From positions 248,001 to 312,000 of the forward strand of contig NZ_POUT01000002.1 of NCBI RefSeq assembly GCF_002890915.1: a stretch of DNA of 64,000 bases, written 5' to 3'. The DNA is from Stutzerimonas stutzeri (GTDB taxonomy: Bacteria > Pseudomonadota > Gammaproteobacteria > Pseudomonadales > Pseudomonadaceae). The number at the start of each line of letters is the position of its first letter. The stretch's first letter is position 1. Below, piece by piece: positions 1 to 8,497 of the stretch. A program made the translations under genes and the position numbers. Under the pieces are notes generated by a model. It saw nothing but the letters and a program-made list of their open reading frames with translations. It made no database searches and was not told the DNA's origin.

Positions 1-408
1 CAGCTGATCCAGGGCCTGGCCCACGACAAGATCGTGATCATCTCCACCCATATCCTCGAGGAAGTCACCGCCGTGTGTACCCGCGCGGTGGTGATCGCCG
101 GCGGCAAGCTGGTCGCCGACGGCACGCCGCTGGAGCTGGAGAGCCGTTCGAAGTACCACCAGGCGGTCACCCTGGTCAGCGACAACCCGCTGGACGACAT
201 CGCCCTGGCCGCATTGCCGGGCGTGGCCGGGGTCGAGCTCAACGAGCGCGAGAACAGCCTGACCGTGCTGGCGCAGCCGGGGCAGGTGATCTTCCCGCAG
301 ATCAACGCATTGATCAGCCAGCGCGGCTGGGTGGTGACGGAGCTGGACGTGGAGCGCGGCCGGCTGGACGAGGTGTTCCGAACCCTGACCCGCGGGGAGG
401 CGCTATGA
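1..408 (+). CDS. ABC transporter ATP-binding protein, GldA-type (3' part only)
   Basis: The gene starts left of the window and 135 residues are visible. The first residues (IVIISTHILEEV) contain the ABC-ATPase H-loop histidine at visible residue 17. Walker A, Walker B and the signature must lie upstream, out of view. About 100 residues of the C-terminal extension typical of export ATPases follow. The stop overlaps the ATG of the permease gene by 3 nt (ATGA), so the two are translationally coupled. With the permease and the GldG-type protein downstream it forms a three-gene membrane complex of the GldAFG/Nos-like type. The substrate is unknown. Confidence 0.9.
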   Translation, partial: QLIQGLAHDKIVIISTHILEEVTAVCTRAVVIAGGKLVADGTPLELESRSKYHQAVTLVSDNPLDDIALAALPGVAGVELNERENSLTVLAQPGQVIFPQINALISQRGWVVTELDVERGRLDEVFRTLTRGEAL

Positions 409-1136
409 GCCAGTTGCCGGTGATCTTCAAGCGCGAACTGGCCAGCTATTTCGCCACGCCGCTCGCCTATGTCTTCATCGTGATCTTCCTGGTGCTGTCC
501 GGGGTGTTCACCTTCTACCTGGGGGGCTTCTACGAGCGCGGCCAGGCCGACCTGACGCCGTTCTTCAGCTTCCACACCTGGCTCTACCTGTTCCTGGTGC
601 CGGCGATCGCCATGCGCCTGTGGGCCGAGGAGCGCAAGTCCGGCTCCATCGAGCTGCTGATGACGCTGCCGATCACCCGCTTCGAGGCGGTCACCGGCAA
701 GTTCCTCGCCGCCTGGGTGTTCGCCGGCATCGCGCTGCTGCTGACCTTCCCGATGGTCGTCACCGTCAACTACCTGGGCGAGCCGGACAACGGTGTGATC
801 GTCGCCGGCTATCTCGGCAGCTGGCTGCTGGCCGGCGCCTTCCTGGCGATCGGTTCGTGCATGTCGGCGCTGGCGAAGAACCAGGTGATCGCCTTCATCC
901 TCTCGGTGGCGGTGTGCTTCCTGTTCATCGTCAGCGGCCTGCCGATGGTGCTGGACGCCTTCGCCTGGGCGCCGCAGTGGCTGATCGATGCGGTGGCTTC
1001 GCTGAGCTTCCTGATCCGTTTCGATTCCATCAGCAAGGGCGTGATCGACCTGCGTGACCTGCTGTATTTCGTCACGCTGATCGTCGCCTGGCTGGCGGCC
1101 ACCGCCGTGGTCGTCGACCTGAAGAAAGTCGCCTGA
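405..1136 (+). CDS. ABC-2 family permease, GldF-like
   Basis: A 243-residue inner-membrane protein with about six hydrophobic helices. The start MSQLPVIFKREL overlaps the stop of the ATPase gene. The N-terminal pattern of a short cytoplasmic stretch with FKRELASYF, then a membrane helix, is typical of ABC-2 permeases in gliding-like or nitrous-oxide-type exporters. The segment RLWAEERKSGSIELL is the usual cytoplasmic coupling helix of this family. The GldG-type gene starts 10 nt downstream. A longer in-frame reading upstream (from 75) overlaps the ATPase and is not used. The transported substrate cannot be read from the sequence. Confidence 0.93.
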   Translation: MSQLPVIFKRELASYFATPLAYVFIVIFLVLSGVFTFYLGGFYERGQADLTPFFSFHTWLYLFLVPAIAMRLWAEERKSGSIELLMTLPITRFEAVTGKFLAAWVFAGIALLLTFPMVVTVNYLGEPDNGVIVAGYLGSWLLAGAFLAIGSCMSALAKNQVIAFILSVAVCFLFIVSGLPMVLDAFAWAPQWLIDAVASLSFLIRFDSISKGVIDLRDLLYFVTLIVAWLAATAVVVDLKKVA

Positions 1137-1146
1137 GGGAACGGAC

Positions 1147-2982
1147 ATGAAACGAGTCATCTATTCCGGGGCCGGGCTGCTGCTGATCGCGCTGGGGTTC
1201 CTGGCCTTCAACATGGCCTCCAGCCTGCTGTTCACCAATGCCCGGCTGGACCTCACCGAGCAGAAGCTCTACACGGTTTCGGCAGGCACCGAGCGCATCC
1301 TCGCCGGCCTGCAGGAGCCGCTGGAGCTGCATTTCTTCTATTCCGACGGGGCGGCCAAGGAGCTGGTGGCGCTGCGCAACTACGCGCGCCGCGTCGAGGA
1401 GATGCTCAAGGCCTACCAGCGCGCCTCCGGCGGCAAGCTCAAACTGCACATCATCGACCCGCAGCCGTTCTCCGAGGAGGAGGACCGTGCCGCCGAGTTC
1501 GGCCTGCAGGCGGTGCCGTTGAACCAGAGCGGCGACAAGGTCTACTTCGGCCTGGCCGGCACCAATGCCGAGGGCGCGACGCAGATCATCCCGTTCTTCC
1601 CGCTGGATCAGGAGGAATTCCTCGAATACGAGATCAGCCGCCTGGTGCAGAGCCTGGCGACGGCCGAGCTGCCGGTGGTCGGCGTGCTCTCCGGGCTGCA
1701 GCTGACGGGCGGCTTCGACATGCGCACGCAGCAGGCGACGCCACCGTGGATGGTGCTGGAGGAGGTCCGCCAGCTGTTCCACATCGAGAGCCTCAAGCGC
1801 GACGTCGACATGATCCCGACCAACGTCTCGGTGCTGCTGCTGATCCATCCCAAGGAGCTGTCCGAGCAGACGCTGTACGCCATCGACCAGTTCGTCCTGC
1901 GCGGCGGCAAGCTGCTGGTGTTCCTCGATCCGTTCAGCGAAGCCGATCCGGGCATGGGCTTCGGCCCGGGCGAGTTCGATGAGCAGCGCGCGTCGGATCT
2001 CGAACCGCTGTTCAAGGCCTGGGGCGTGCGCATGGTGCCCGAGAAGGTGATCGCCGATGCGTCCTATGCGATGTCCGTGGGTATGGGCGCCGAGCGCCGC
2101 CCGGTGCGGCATGCCGGCTGGCTGAGCCTGCCGCAGGCGGCCATGGACCGGGACGACGTCACCACCGCGGCGCTGGAGAATCTCACCATCGCCAGCGGCG
2201 GCATCCTCGAACCGCTGGAGAACGCCACGACGCGCTTCACGCCGCTGCTGCGCAGCTCCGCCTACGCGATGCCGGTCGACGCCCAGCGCTTCGCCACATT
2301 GGACGATCCGCAGGCGTTGCTACGTGGCCTGGAGCCCACCGGCGAGCGCTACGTGCTGGCGGCGCGCATCCAGGGGCCGGCGCAGACGGCCTTCCCGGAC
2401 GGCATCGAAGGCCGCGAGGAGGGCATCAAGGAAAGCGAGCACATCAATGTGATCGCCGTGGCCGATAGCGACCTGCTCAGCGACCGCATGTGGGTGCAGG
2501 TGCAGGACTTCTTCGGCCAGCGCGTTCCACAGCCGTGGGCGGACAATGGTGCTTTCGTGATCAACGCGCTGGACAACCTCTCGGGCACCGATGCGCTGAT
2601 CAGCGTGCGCTCCCGTGGCCGTTTCACCCGCCCGTTCGTGATGGTCGAGGCGCTGCAGCGCCAGGCCGAGAACCGCTTCCGCGAGAAGGAGGAGGTGCTG
2701 CAGCAGCGCCTGGCCGATACCGAGCAACAGTTGGCCGAGTTGCAGAGTCCCGATCCCGAGCGATCGCTGGAACTGACTGCCGAGCAGGAGCGGACGCTGC
2801 AGCAGTTCCTGCAGGAGAAGGTGCGCATCCGCAAGGAGCTGCGCGAGGTGCGCTACCAGCTCAATGCCGATATCGAGGCGCTGGGGCGGATGCTGAAGTT
2901 CGCCAATATCGCCCTGGTGCCGTTGCTGCTGACCGTTGTGGTGCTGGTGTTGTGGCTGTGGCGGCGGCGCAAGTCTGCCTGA
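1147..2982 (+). CDS. GldG-type ABC transporter auxiliary membrane protein
   Basis: A 611-residue protein with an N-terminal membrane helix (about residues 5-28), a large periplasmic GldG/IFT52-like region, a charged coiled coil rich in Glu/Gln/Arg (about residues 505-575) and a C-terminal membrane helix (about 583-605) ending in basic residues. This matches the GldG component that partners a GldF-type permease and GldA ATPase. A DUF4340 gene often follows in such operons, but the next gene here is an independent cold-shock gene, so the operon ends at three genes. Its role (export, envelope remodelling) is unknown in Pseudomonas. Confidence 0.88.
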   Translation: MKRVIYSGAGLLLIALGFLAFNMASSLLFTNARLDLTEQKLYTVSAGTERILAGLQEPLELHFFYSDGAAKELVALRNYARRVEEMLKAYQRASGGKLKLHIIDPQPFSEEEDRAAEFGLQAVPLNQSGDKVYFGLAGTNAEGATQIIPFFPLDQEEFLEYEISRLVQSLATAELPVVGVLSGLQLTGGFDMRTQQATPPWMVLEEVRQLFHIESLKRDVDMIPTNVSVLLLIHPKELSEQTLYAIDQFVLRGGKLLVFLDPFSEADPGMGFGPGEFDEQRASDLEPLFKAWGVRMVPEKVIADASYAMSVGMGAERRPVRHAGWLSLPQAAMDRDDVTTAALENLTIASGGILEPLENATTRFTPLLRSSAYAMPVDAQRFATLDDPQALLRGLEPTGERYVLAARIQGPAQTAFPDGIEGREEGIKESEHINVIAVADSDLLSDRMWVQVQDFFGQRVPQPWADNGAFVINALDNLSGTDALISVRSRGRFTRPFVMVEALQRQAENRFREKEEVLQQRLADTEQQLAELQSPDPERSLELTAEQERTLQQFLQEKVRIRKELREVRYQLNADIEALGRMLKFANIALVPLLLTVVVLVLWLWRRRKSA

Positions 2983-3051
2983 TGAGCGAGCTCCGTGCCG
3001 ACGGCGTTCGGCACGGGCGAACCCGTTGGCAAAGCGGTAACGAAAAAGAGG

Positions 3052-3079
3052 CTGACAGCGATTTTCGTTGTTTTATACT
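3052..3079 (+). promoter_or_regulatory. sigma-70 promoter of the cold-shock gene
   Basis: CTGACA (3052-3057), a 16-bp spacer and TATACT (3074-3079) form a near-consensus promoter. Transcription would start near 3086, giving a leader of about 110 nt before the ATG at 3197. Long leaders are common for cold-shock genes, where they act in post-transcriptional control. A small TCCTC/GAGGA hairpin lies just upstream of the ribosome binding site. Confidence 0.65.
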
Positions 3080-3196
3080 CCGGCGACGGTCGGTTCCAAG
3101 CGCAACGTCCCGCCGCCAGGCAGCGGATGGCGTGAGGGCCTAGCCGTCGAGCTCCTCTTTCCGAGGAATAACAAAAAGCGAGTTGGAGAAGTGGTA

Positions 3197-3406
3197 ATGG
3201 CTGAACGCGAGACCGGAACCGTCAAGTGGTTCAACGATGCTAAAGGCTATGGATTCATTCAGCGGGGTAACGGCGCGGACGTCTTCGTGCACTACCGCGC
3301 GATTCGCGGCGAAGGGCACCGCTCCCTGGCCGAGGGCCAGCAGGTGGAGTTTTCGGTGATCCAGGGCCAGAAGGGCCTGCAGGCCGAAGACGTCGCGGGG
3401 CTCTGA
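3197..3406 (+). CDS. Cold-shock domain protein (CspA family)
   Basis: A 69-residue single cold-shock domain protein. RNP1 (KGYGFIQ) and RNP2 (VFVHYRAI) nucleic-acid binding motifs are clear after the start [13 protein letters not shown]. It should bind single-stranded RNA or DNA and act as an RNA chaperone. The ATG at 3197 is chosen because it has GGAGAAG upstream and gives the usual family length; a reading from 3068 would run through the leader. The gene is a single transcription unit with its own promoter at 3052 and a strong terminator at 3416. Confidence 0.95.
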   Translation: MAERETGTVKWFNDAKGYGFIQRGNGADVFVHYRAIRGEGHRSLAEGQQVEFSVIQGQKGLQAEDVAGL

Positions 3407-3415
3407 CGAGACGAC

Positions 3416-3443
3416 AAAGCCCGTCCTCGAGACGGGCTTTCTT
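3416..3443 (+). terminator. Rho-independent terminator of the cold-shock gene
   Basis: A 10-bp perfect stem AAAGCCCGTC / GACGGGCTTT with a 5-nt loop, followed by CTT, starts 10 nt after the stop codon. Confidence 0.9.
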
Positions 3444-3546
3444 GTGTCGCACCGCTCGGTGATCGCCGGCGCGGTTTCTTGTGGGCTTTTGGCGGGGGTG
3501 GCCGGTTCCCGTGCGGCTGCGTCAGGCGAGGTCCGACGGCGCTAAA

Positions 3547-3573
3547 AGCATCGCCCCGGGGCGGGCCTCCCAC
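3547..3573. repeat. REP-like repeat, single copy (family A)
   Basis: The stretch begins AGCATCGCCCCGGGGC and ends GGGCCTCCCAC. Two close relatives occur as an inverted pair at 37976-38057, so this is a dispersed extragenic repeat of this genome. It lies in the 247-nt gap between the cold-shock terminator and the 3' end of the minus-strand gene at 3654; no gene is seen in that gap. Confidence 0.7.
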
Positions 3574-3653
3574 GAAAAGCGGCTTGTGCATCCCGGCGCA
3601 GCGGGGACACCAAGGCGGTGCCTATCGCCGTCCATACGAATTTTTTGCAGTTT

Positions 3654-4025
3654 TTAGCCCGTCCGCCAGACGATCTCCTGCTCGCCATCTTCACTGACAC
3701 GCATCCAGCGGTCGGCTTCTTCCTCGGCCTCTTCTTCCTGCCAACCGCCCGGCGCGCAGCGGATTTCCACGCCCAGCGCCTGGTGGGCGGCGCGGGCGCA
3801 GGCGAGGTCGTCTTCCCAGGGCGTGGCATCGCTTTCCAGCAGCAGACAATGCCATTTGCCCACCGCCTTCGGCAGCCAGGTCACCGGTATCCCGGCGGCG
3901 CTGCACTTGAAGGTCTGGCCTTTCTGCTGCCAGGGAGAGCAGGGGCCGATGGCCTGTGCCAGCCATTCGCCGACGGCCTGCTGGCTGGCGTCCCTGAGGT
4001 AGATCTCGATGTCCGGTTGACGCAT
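3654..4025 (-). CDS. Conserved hypothetical protein (rlmA-dapE operon)
   Basis: A 123-residue acidic protein starting MRQPDIEIYLRD. No catalytic motif, signal peptide or membrane helix is visible. The C-terminal half has an acidic run of Glu residues. The start at 4025 is preferred because a GAAGG ribosome-binding sequence lies upstream; an in-frame ATG at 4064 has none. It follows rlmA by about 46 nt on the same strand and is probably the third gene of the dapE-rlmA unit. The same neighbourhood, cold-shock gene then small gene then rlmA and dapE, is familiar in Pseudomonas. Function unknown. Confidence 0.85.
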   Translation of the reverse strand: MRQPDIEIYLRDASQQAVGEWLAQAIGPCSPWQQKGQTFKCSAAGIPVTWLPKAVGKWHCLLLESDATPWEDDLACARAAHQALGVEIRCAPGGWQEEEAEEEADRWMRVSEDGEQEIVWRTG

Positions 4026-4071
4026 GGGGCGGCTGCCTTCTGGTGATGAGTCTGGAGCTGTCATGTGGCGA

Positions 4072-4878
4072 TCAGGCGTCGCGCTGAATCCAGTCGTAGC
4101 GTATCGCAACCCGCACGTTGAGGGGCGCATCGATTACCGCCGCGCGGCGTTCGGCGCTGGCGCGCCAGCCGTGCGGGGTCATGGCCAGCAGGTCGGCGCG
4201 GGCCTGGGTATCGTTCAGCTGTAGCTCGTAGGTGAGGGTTTCGCTATGGGCCAGATGCATGCCGTCCGGGATCAGCGACAGGTGTTTCCGGTCGTCGTAA
4301 TCGCGCACTTCGTCGTAGAGTCGGGCACGTAGTTCCCACAGGTGCTCGCGGGTCGGGCCCATGCGCAGCAGGCCGCCGCCGGGGGCAAGCAGGCGCCGGG
4401 CTTCCTGCCAGTCCAATGGGCTGAACACGCTGGCCAGCAGGTCGCAGCTGGCGTCGGCCAGCGGCACGCGGGCCATGCTCGCCACCAGCCATTCGAGCTG
4501 CGGCGCGCGTTTGCAGGCGCGCTTGACCGCCTCGCGGGAGATGTCCAGCGCGTAGCCCTCGGCATTCGGTAGCGCCTGGGCGAGTTGCGCGGTGTAGTAG
4601 CCCTCGCCACAGCCGATATCCAGCCAGCGCTGCGGTGCGCGCTCGGTGGCCAGTTCGGCCAGGCGCTTGGCCAGCGGCGCGTAATGGCCAGCGTCGAGAA
4701 AGCGTCGGCGGGCCTCGACCATGGCCTGGTTGTCGCCGGGGTCGCGGCTGTTCTTGTGCTGCACCGGCAGCAGGTTCAGGTAGCCCTGGCGTGCACGGTC
4801 GAAGCGGTGATTAGCCGGGCAGGCGACGCCGTTGTCGACGGCGCTCAGCGGCGCCTGGCAGATCGGGCAGATCAACAT
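4072..4878 (-). CDS. rlmA: 23S rRNA (guanine-N1) methyltransferase RlmA
   Basis: A 268-residue protein matching RlmA (E. coli 269). It has an N-terminal zinc site with Cys4, Cys7, Cys20 and His24 (CPIC...CPANH), then a class I SAM methyltransferase fold with motif [13 protein letters not shown]. RlmA methylates N1 of a guanine in 23S rRNA helix 35 (G745 in E. coli). The start MLICPIC is fixed by the zinc motif and lies inside the end of dapE (7-nt overlap), so the two are translationally coupled. An open reading frame continues upstream in this frame, but that part is a shadow of dapE. Confidence 0.95.
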   Translation of the reverse strand: MLICPICQAPLSAVDNGVACPANHRFDRARQGYLNLLPVQHKNSRDPGDNQAMVEARRRFLDAGHYAPLAKRLAELATERAPQRWLDIGCGEGYYTAQLAQALPNAEGYALDISREAVKRACKRAPQLEWLVASMARVPLADASCDLLASVFSPLDWQEARRLLAPGGGLLRMGPTREHLWELRARLYDEVRDYDDRKHLSLIPDGMHLAHSETLTYELQLNDTQARADLLAMTPHGWRASAERRAAVIDAPLNVRVAIRYDWIQRDA

Positions 4879-6023
4879 GCGAGCAGGTTCACCAGGGTCT
4901 GGTAGTAGATCTCGGTCAGCAGGTCGAGGTCGCTGGCGAGGATATGTTCGTCGACCTGGTGGATGGTGGCGTTGACCGGGCCGAGTTCGACCACCTGGGT
5001 ACCAAGGGTGGCGATGAAGCGTCCGTCCGAGGTGCCGCCGCTGGTGGATGGCGTGGTTTCGCGGCCGGTGACGCTGCGGATCGCCCTGGCCACGCCGTCG
5101 AGCAGGTCGCCGGGTTCGGTGAGGAAGGGCAGGCCGGACAGCGCCCAGTCGATGCTCCAGTCCAGGCCGTGCCGGTCGAGGATTGCCGCGGTGCGCTGTT
5201 GCAATTGCTCGACGGTGGATTCGGTGGAGAAGCGGAAGTTGAACACCGCCTCCAGCGTGCCGGGAATCACGTTGGTGGCGCCGGTGCCGGCATTCAGGTT
5301 GGAGATCTGGAAGCTGGTCGGCGGGAAGAAGGCGTTGCCGTCGTCCCAGTGCTCGGCGGCGAGTTCGGCCAGTGCCGGCGCGGCGAGGTGGATCGGGTTC
5401 CTCGCCAGGTGCGGGTAGGCCACATGGCCCTGCTGGCCGCGCACGCTGAGGGTGCCGCCGAGTGAGCCACGACGGCCGTTCTTCACCACGTCGCCGACCA
5501 GGGTGGTGCTCGACGGCTCGCCGACGATGCACCAGTCCAGGCGCTGGCCGCGTTCGCGCAGGCGCTCGACCACCGCCTTGGTGCCGTGCTGCGCCGGGCC
5601 TTCCTCGTCGCTGGTGATGAGAAAGGCGATCTGGCCCTTGTGGTCGGGGTAGTCGGCGGTGAAGCGTTCCACCGCGATAATCATGGACGCGAGGCTGCCC
5701 TTCATGTCCGCCGCGCCACGCCCGTGGAGCATGCCCTGCTCGTCGATGCGGGCGGCGAACGGCGGGTTCCGCCAGGCCTGCAGCGGACCGGTCGGCACCA
5801 CGTCGGTATGCCCGGCGAAGCACAGCACTGGGCCTTCGCTGCCGCGGATGGCCCAGAAGTTTTCCACTTCCTCGATATGCATCGGCTCGACGGTGAAACC
5901 GCAGGCGGCGAGGCGCTGGCCCATGAGCTGCTGGCAGCCTTCATCCAGCGGTGTGACCGACGGGCGATTGATCAGCTCGCACGCGAGTGCGAGCGTCGGG
6001 GAAAGGGCGGGGGCGGTCATCAC
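4872..6023 (-). CDS. dapE: Succinyl-diaminopimelate desuccinylase DapE
   Basis: A 383-residue M20-family metallohydrolase that makes LL-diaminopimelate for lysine and peptidoglycan synthesis. Metal-binding and catalytic motifs are present: [33 protein letters not shown] and SGGTSDGRF. The length matches characterised DapE proteins (about 375-383). It is the first gene of a minus-strand unit with rlmA and the small gene at 3654, and is divergent from tcdA. The upstream region holds an AT-rich minus-strand TAATAT element that could be its -10. Confidence 0.97.
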   Translation of the reverse strand: MMTAPALSPTLALACELINRPSVTPLDEGCQQLMGQRLAACGFTVEPMHIEEVENFWAIRGSEGPVLCFAGHTDVVPTGPLQAWRNPPFAARIDEQGMLHGRGAADMKGSLASMIIAVERFTADYPDHKGQIAFLITSDEEGPAQHGTKAVVERLRERGQRLDWCIVGEPSSTTLVGDVVKNGRRGSLGGTLSVRGQQGHVAYPHLARNPIHLAAPALAELAAEHWDDGNAFFPPTSFQISNLNAGTGATNVIPGTLEAVFNFRFSTESTVEQLQQRTAAILDRHGLDWSIDWALSGLPFLTEPGDLLDGVARAIRSVTGRETTPSTSGGTSDGRFIATLGTQVVELGPVNATIHQVDEHILASDLDLLTEIYYQTLVNLLAC

Positions 6024-6146
6024 GGCTCCGGTGCAGCGGGAAAGGGCGCCATATTAAAGCAAAGCGCATGGCTGCGGTGACGGCCGGTTGCAGTGCTCGA
6101 CAGGCGCCGAGGTCCTATAATCGCCAGGTTTTTTCGGGGAGCAGGC

Positions 6147-6956
6147 ATGTCTATCGATGATCAGCGTTTCGGCGGCATAGCCCGCCTGTATGGCCGGGTT
6201 GGTCTCGAGCGGCTCATGGCGGCCCACGTGGCGGTGGTCGGTATCGGTGGGGTGGGCTCGTGGGCGGCCGAGGCCCTGGCGCGCAGCGGGGTCGGCGAGA
6301 TCAGCCTGTTCGACCTGGACGATGTCTGCATCACCAACACCAACCGGCAGATCCATGCGCTGGAGGGCGCGGTGGGCAAGCCCAAGGTGGACGAGATGGC
6401 CGCGCGCATCCGCACCATCAATCCGGCCTGCCGGGTTCATGCGGTACCCGATTTCGTCACCCGCGACACCATGGCCGACTACATCACCCAAGACATGGAT
6501 TGCGTCATCGATTGCATCGACAGCGTGCTGGCCAAGGCTGCGCTGATCGCCTGGTGCAAGCGTCGCAAGATCCAGATCATCGCCACCGGCGGTGCCGGCG
6601 GGCAGATCGACCCGACGCAGATCCAGGTCGCGGACCTCAACAAGACCTACAACGACCCGCTGGCGGCCAAGGTGCGCTCGACGCTGCGCCGCGACTACGG
6701 TTTCTCCCGCACGCCGGGGCGCAGCTACAGCGTGCCCTGTGTGTTCTCCACGGAGCAGTTGCGCTACCCGAAGCCGGACGGCGGCGTGTGCCAGAGCAAG
6801 AGCTTCGTTGGCGAGGGGGTCAAGCTCGACTGCGCCGGAGGCTTCGGCGCGGTGACCATGGTGACCGCCAGTTTCGGCATGGTTGCAGCCGCCAGGGCCG
6901 TCGACAAGCTGGTCGCCGGAGCCCGACGCCCCAGCGAGCGCAACGTTCGCAGCTGA
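6147..6956 (+). CDS. tcdA: tRNA threonylcarbamoyladenosine dehydratase TcdA (CsdL)
   Basis: A 269-residue E1-like enzyme (E. coli TcdA 268) that uses ATP to cyclise the threonylcarbamoyl group of t6A37 in tRNA. The nucleotide-binding loop VGIGGVGSWAAEALARSG lies near residues 30-47, and the Arg-rich adenylation region follows. The ATG at 6147 (MSIDDQRFGG) matches the family N-terminus; an in-frame start at 6093 would add 18 unlikely residues. A TATAAT lies at 6116-6121, but no well-spaced -35 accompanies it. A GCCGCA...TGCGGC hairpin follows the stop, without a T-run. Confidence 0.95.
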   Translation: MSIDDQRFGGIARLYGRVGLERLMAAHVAVVGIGGVGSWAAEALARSGVGEISLFDLDDVCITNTNRQIHALEGAVGKPKVDEMAARIRTINPACRVHAVPDFVTRDTMADYITQDMDCVIDCIDSVLAKAALIAWCKRRKIQIIATGGAGGQIDPTQIQVADLNKTYNDPLAAKVRSTLRRDYGFSRTPGRSYSVPCVFSTEQLRYPKPDGGVCQSKSFVGEGVKLDCAGGFGAVTMVTASFGMVAAARAVDKLVAGARRPSERNVRS

Positions 6957-7005
6957 CGAAAAAGTGCCGCAGCCGCTCTGTGATGCGGCTCCACGGAAAG
7001 TTCCG

Positions 7006-7025
7006 CTGTCACAAAAGCTTTACAT
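7006..7025 (+). promoter_or_regulatory. Possible PhoB box upstream of the porin
   Basis: CTGTCAC, then AAAA, then GCTTTACAT resembles the Pho-box arrangement of two 7-bp half-sites separated by 4 A/T bases. The first half-site is near consensus; the second matches only partly. It lies about 100 nt before the porin start, and phosphate-specific OprO/OprP porins are classic PhoB targets, which raises the prior. Confidence 0.4.
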
Positions 7026-7026
7026 A

Positions 7027-7042
7027 TCAGCCATTTGGCTGA
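7027..7042. promoter_or_regulatory. Perfect palindrome, possible operator
   Basis: TCAGCCA-TT-TGGCTGA: two perfect 7-bp arms with a 2-nt centre, directly after the candidate Pho box. Position and symmetry suggest a dimeric repressor or activator site for the porin gene. The cognate regulator is not identifiable here. Confidence 0.4.
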
Positions 7043-7124
7043 CATACGCCGCCGCCAAGATTCCCCCCAACACAAAGAGCCCATCTCGTGTGTTTCCGAC
7101 GCTAAACATAAAGGGGAATTTTGG

Positions 7125-8414
7125 ATGATCCGTAAGCACTTCGCCGGTTTCGCCGCCAGCGCCCTCGCTCTGGCCGTTTCCGCCCAGGCTTTCGCCGGTA
7201 CCGTCACCACCGATGGCGCCGATCTCGTTATCAAGACCAAGGGCGGCCTGGAGGTCGGAACCACCGACAAGGAGTTCTCGTTCAAGATCAATGGCCGTCT
7301 GCAGGCTGATGCCGACAGCTTCGATGGTTTCTACACCCAGAACGGCGAGCGCGCAGATGAGACCTACTTCCGTCGTGCGCGTCTGGAGATTTCCGGTGTT
7401 GCCTTCACCGATTGGGGCTACACCTTCCACCGCAACTTTGGCAACGATTCCAGCGATTGGCACGAGCTGGCCATCCACTACAACGGCTGGAAGCCGGTCC
7501 AGGTTTCGGTTGGTCGTATCAACCCGACGTTCGGCCTGGAAGAAGCCGTCAGCTCCAAGTGGATCACCGCCATCGAGCGCTCGGCGATCTATGACCTGGC
7601 GCCCTGGCTGAACGACCACGAAGACGGCGAAGGCATCCGCGTGCGTACCACTGTCGGCATGTTCCACGGCGAGGCCGGTGCCTATCGTCAGGATGGTGGC
7701 GACGGCGTCGACATGCTCGAGGACGAAGATGGCGCCAACAACACCAGCTTCGTGCTGCGTGGCGTGATCGCCCCGATCGTCGAGAAGGACCAGGTGCTGC
7801 ACTTGGGCGCGAGCTTCGGTCAGCGTGACGTGGAAGAAGGTTACCTGGAACGCATCCGTCCGCGCCTGTCCGTGCGTGGCACCACCGAAGACAGTGCCAA
7901 CGGCAACCGCGCCACCTTCGGCGGCACTCGCACCGACGGCACCGATCAGGCCTGGGGCCTGGAGGCGGCCTACATGATCGGCCCGTTCTCGGTGCAGGGC
8001 GAATACCTGACCCGTACCGTCGACGCCATGGAAGGTTTCGAAGACCTCGAAGCCACCGGCTACAACGTCCAGCTGGCGTACACCCTCACCGGTGAGTCGC
8101 GCTCCTACAAGCTCGATGGCGGCAAGTTCGACAAGATCAAGCCGGAGAACAAGCAGATCGGTGCCTGGGAAGTTTTCTACCGCTTCGACGACATCACCGT
8201 CGATGAAACCGGTGTTGCACCGAGCGGTTATGTCGGTGCCCTGGATAGCGCAGAAGCTGGTGCGAAGACCCACACCATCGGTGTCAACTGGTACGCCAAC
8301 GAGTCGGTCAAGCTCTCGGCCAACTACCTGAAGACCAGCGTGGACGACGTGGTCAGCGCCAATGGCGACGACGATGGCGACGCCATCAGCCTGCGCGCCC
8401 AGTACGTGTTCTAA
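7125..8414 (+). CDS. OprO/OprP-family outer-membrane porin
   Basis: A 429-residue precursor with a clear Sec signal peptide (residues 1-24, ending AQAFA) and a beta-barrel body of alternating amphipathic strands ending in the aromatic C-terminal residue Phe (QYVF), the outer-membrane assembly signal. Sequence character and length fit the phosphate-selective porin O/P family (Pfam Porin_O_P). The ATG at 7125 is chosen because the signal peptide begins there; an upstream in-frame start at 7035 is not credible. It is a single gene with a possible Pho box (7006) and a strong terminator (8444). Whether it is selective for phosphate, pyrophosphate or something else cannot be told from these data. 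Confidence 0.93.
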   Translation: MIRKHFAGFAASALALAVSAQAFAGTVTTDGADLVIKTKGGLEVGTTDKEFSFKINGRLQADADSFDGFYTQNGERADETYFRRARLEISGVAFTDWGYTFHRNFGNDSSDWHELAIHYNGWKPVQVSVGRINPTFGLEEAVSSKWITAIERSAIYDLAPWLNDHEDGEGIRVRTTVGMFHGEAGAYRQDGGDGVDMLEDEDGANNTSFVLRGVIAPIVEKDQVLHLGASFGQRDVEEGYLERIRPRLSVRGTTEDSANGNRATFGGTRTDGTDQAWGLEAAYMIGPFSVQGEYLTRTVDAMEGFEDLEATGYNVQLAYTLTGESRSYKLDGGKFDKIKPENKQIGAWEVFYRFDDITVDETGVAPSGYVGALDSAEAGAKTHTIGVNWYANESVKLSANYLKTSVDDVVSANGDDDGDAISLRAQYVF

Positions 8415-8443
8415 AACATCACCTCATCCGTGATGCTCCATTG

Positions 8444-8469
8444 AGCCCCGCCCTGGCGGGGCTTTTTTT
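8444..8469 (+). terminator. Rho-independent terminator of the porin gene
   Basis: A 9-bp GC-rich stem AGCCCCGCC / GGCGGGGCT with a 2-nt centre, followed by at least six T residues. Confidence 0.93.
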
Positions 8470-8497
8470 CGCCTGCGGGACAGGCCAGACTGCGCGC

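Noticed and set aside
1..408. DUF4340 partner gene expected after the GldG-type gene
   Set aside because: None found downstream; the next gene is an independent cold-shock gene.
6116..6121. TATAAT upstream of tcdA as a full promoter
   Set aside because: No -35 at correct spacing; candidate boxes are 13 or 22 bp away. Noted only in the tcdA entry.
8441..8497. Upstream start for the FemAB-like gene
   Set aside because: It would overlap the porin terminator and add unconserved residues.
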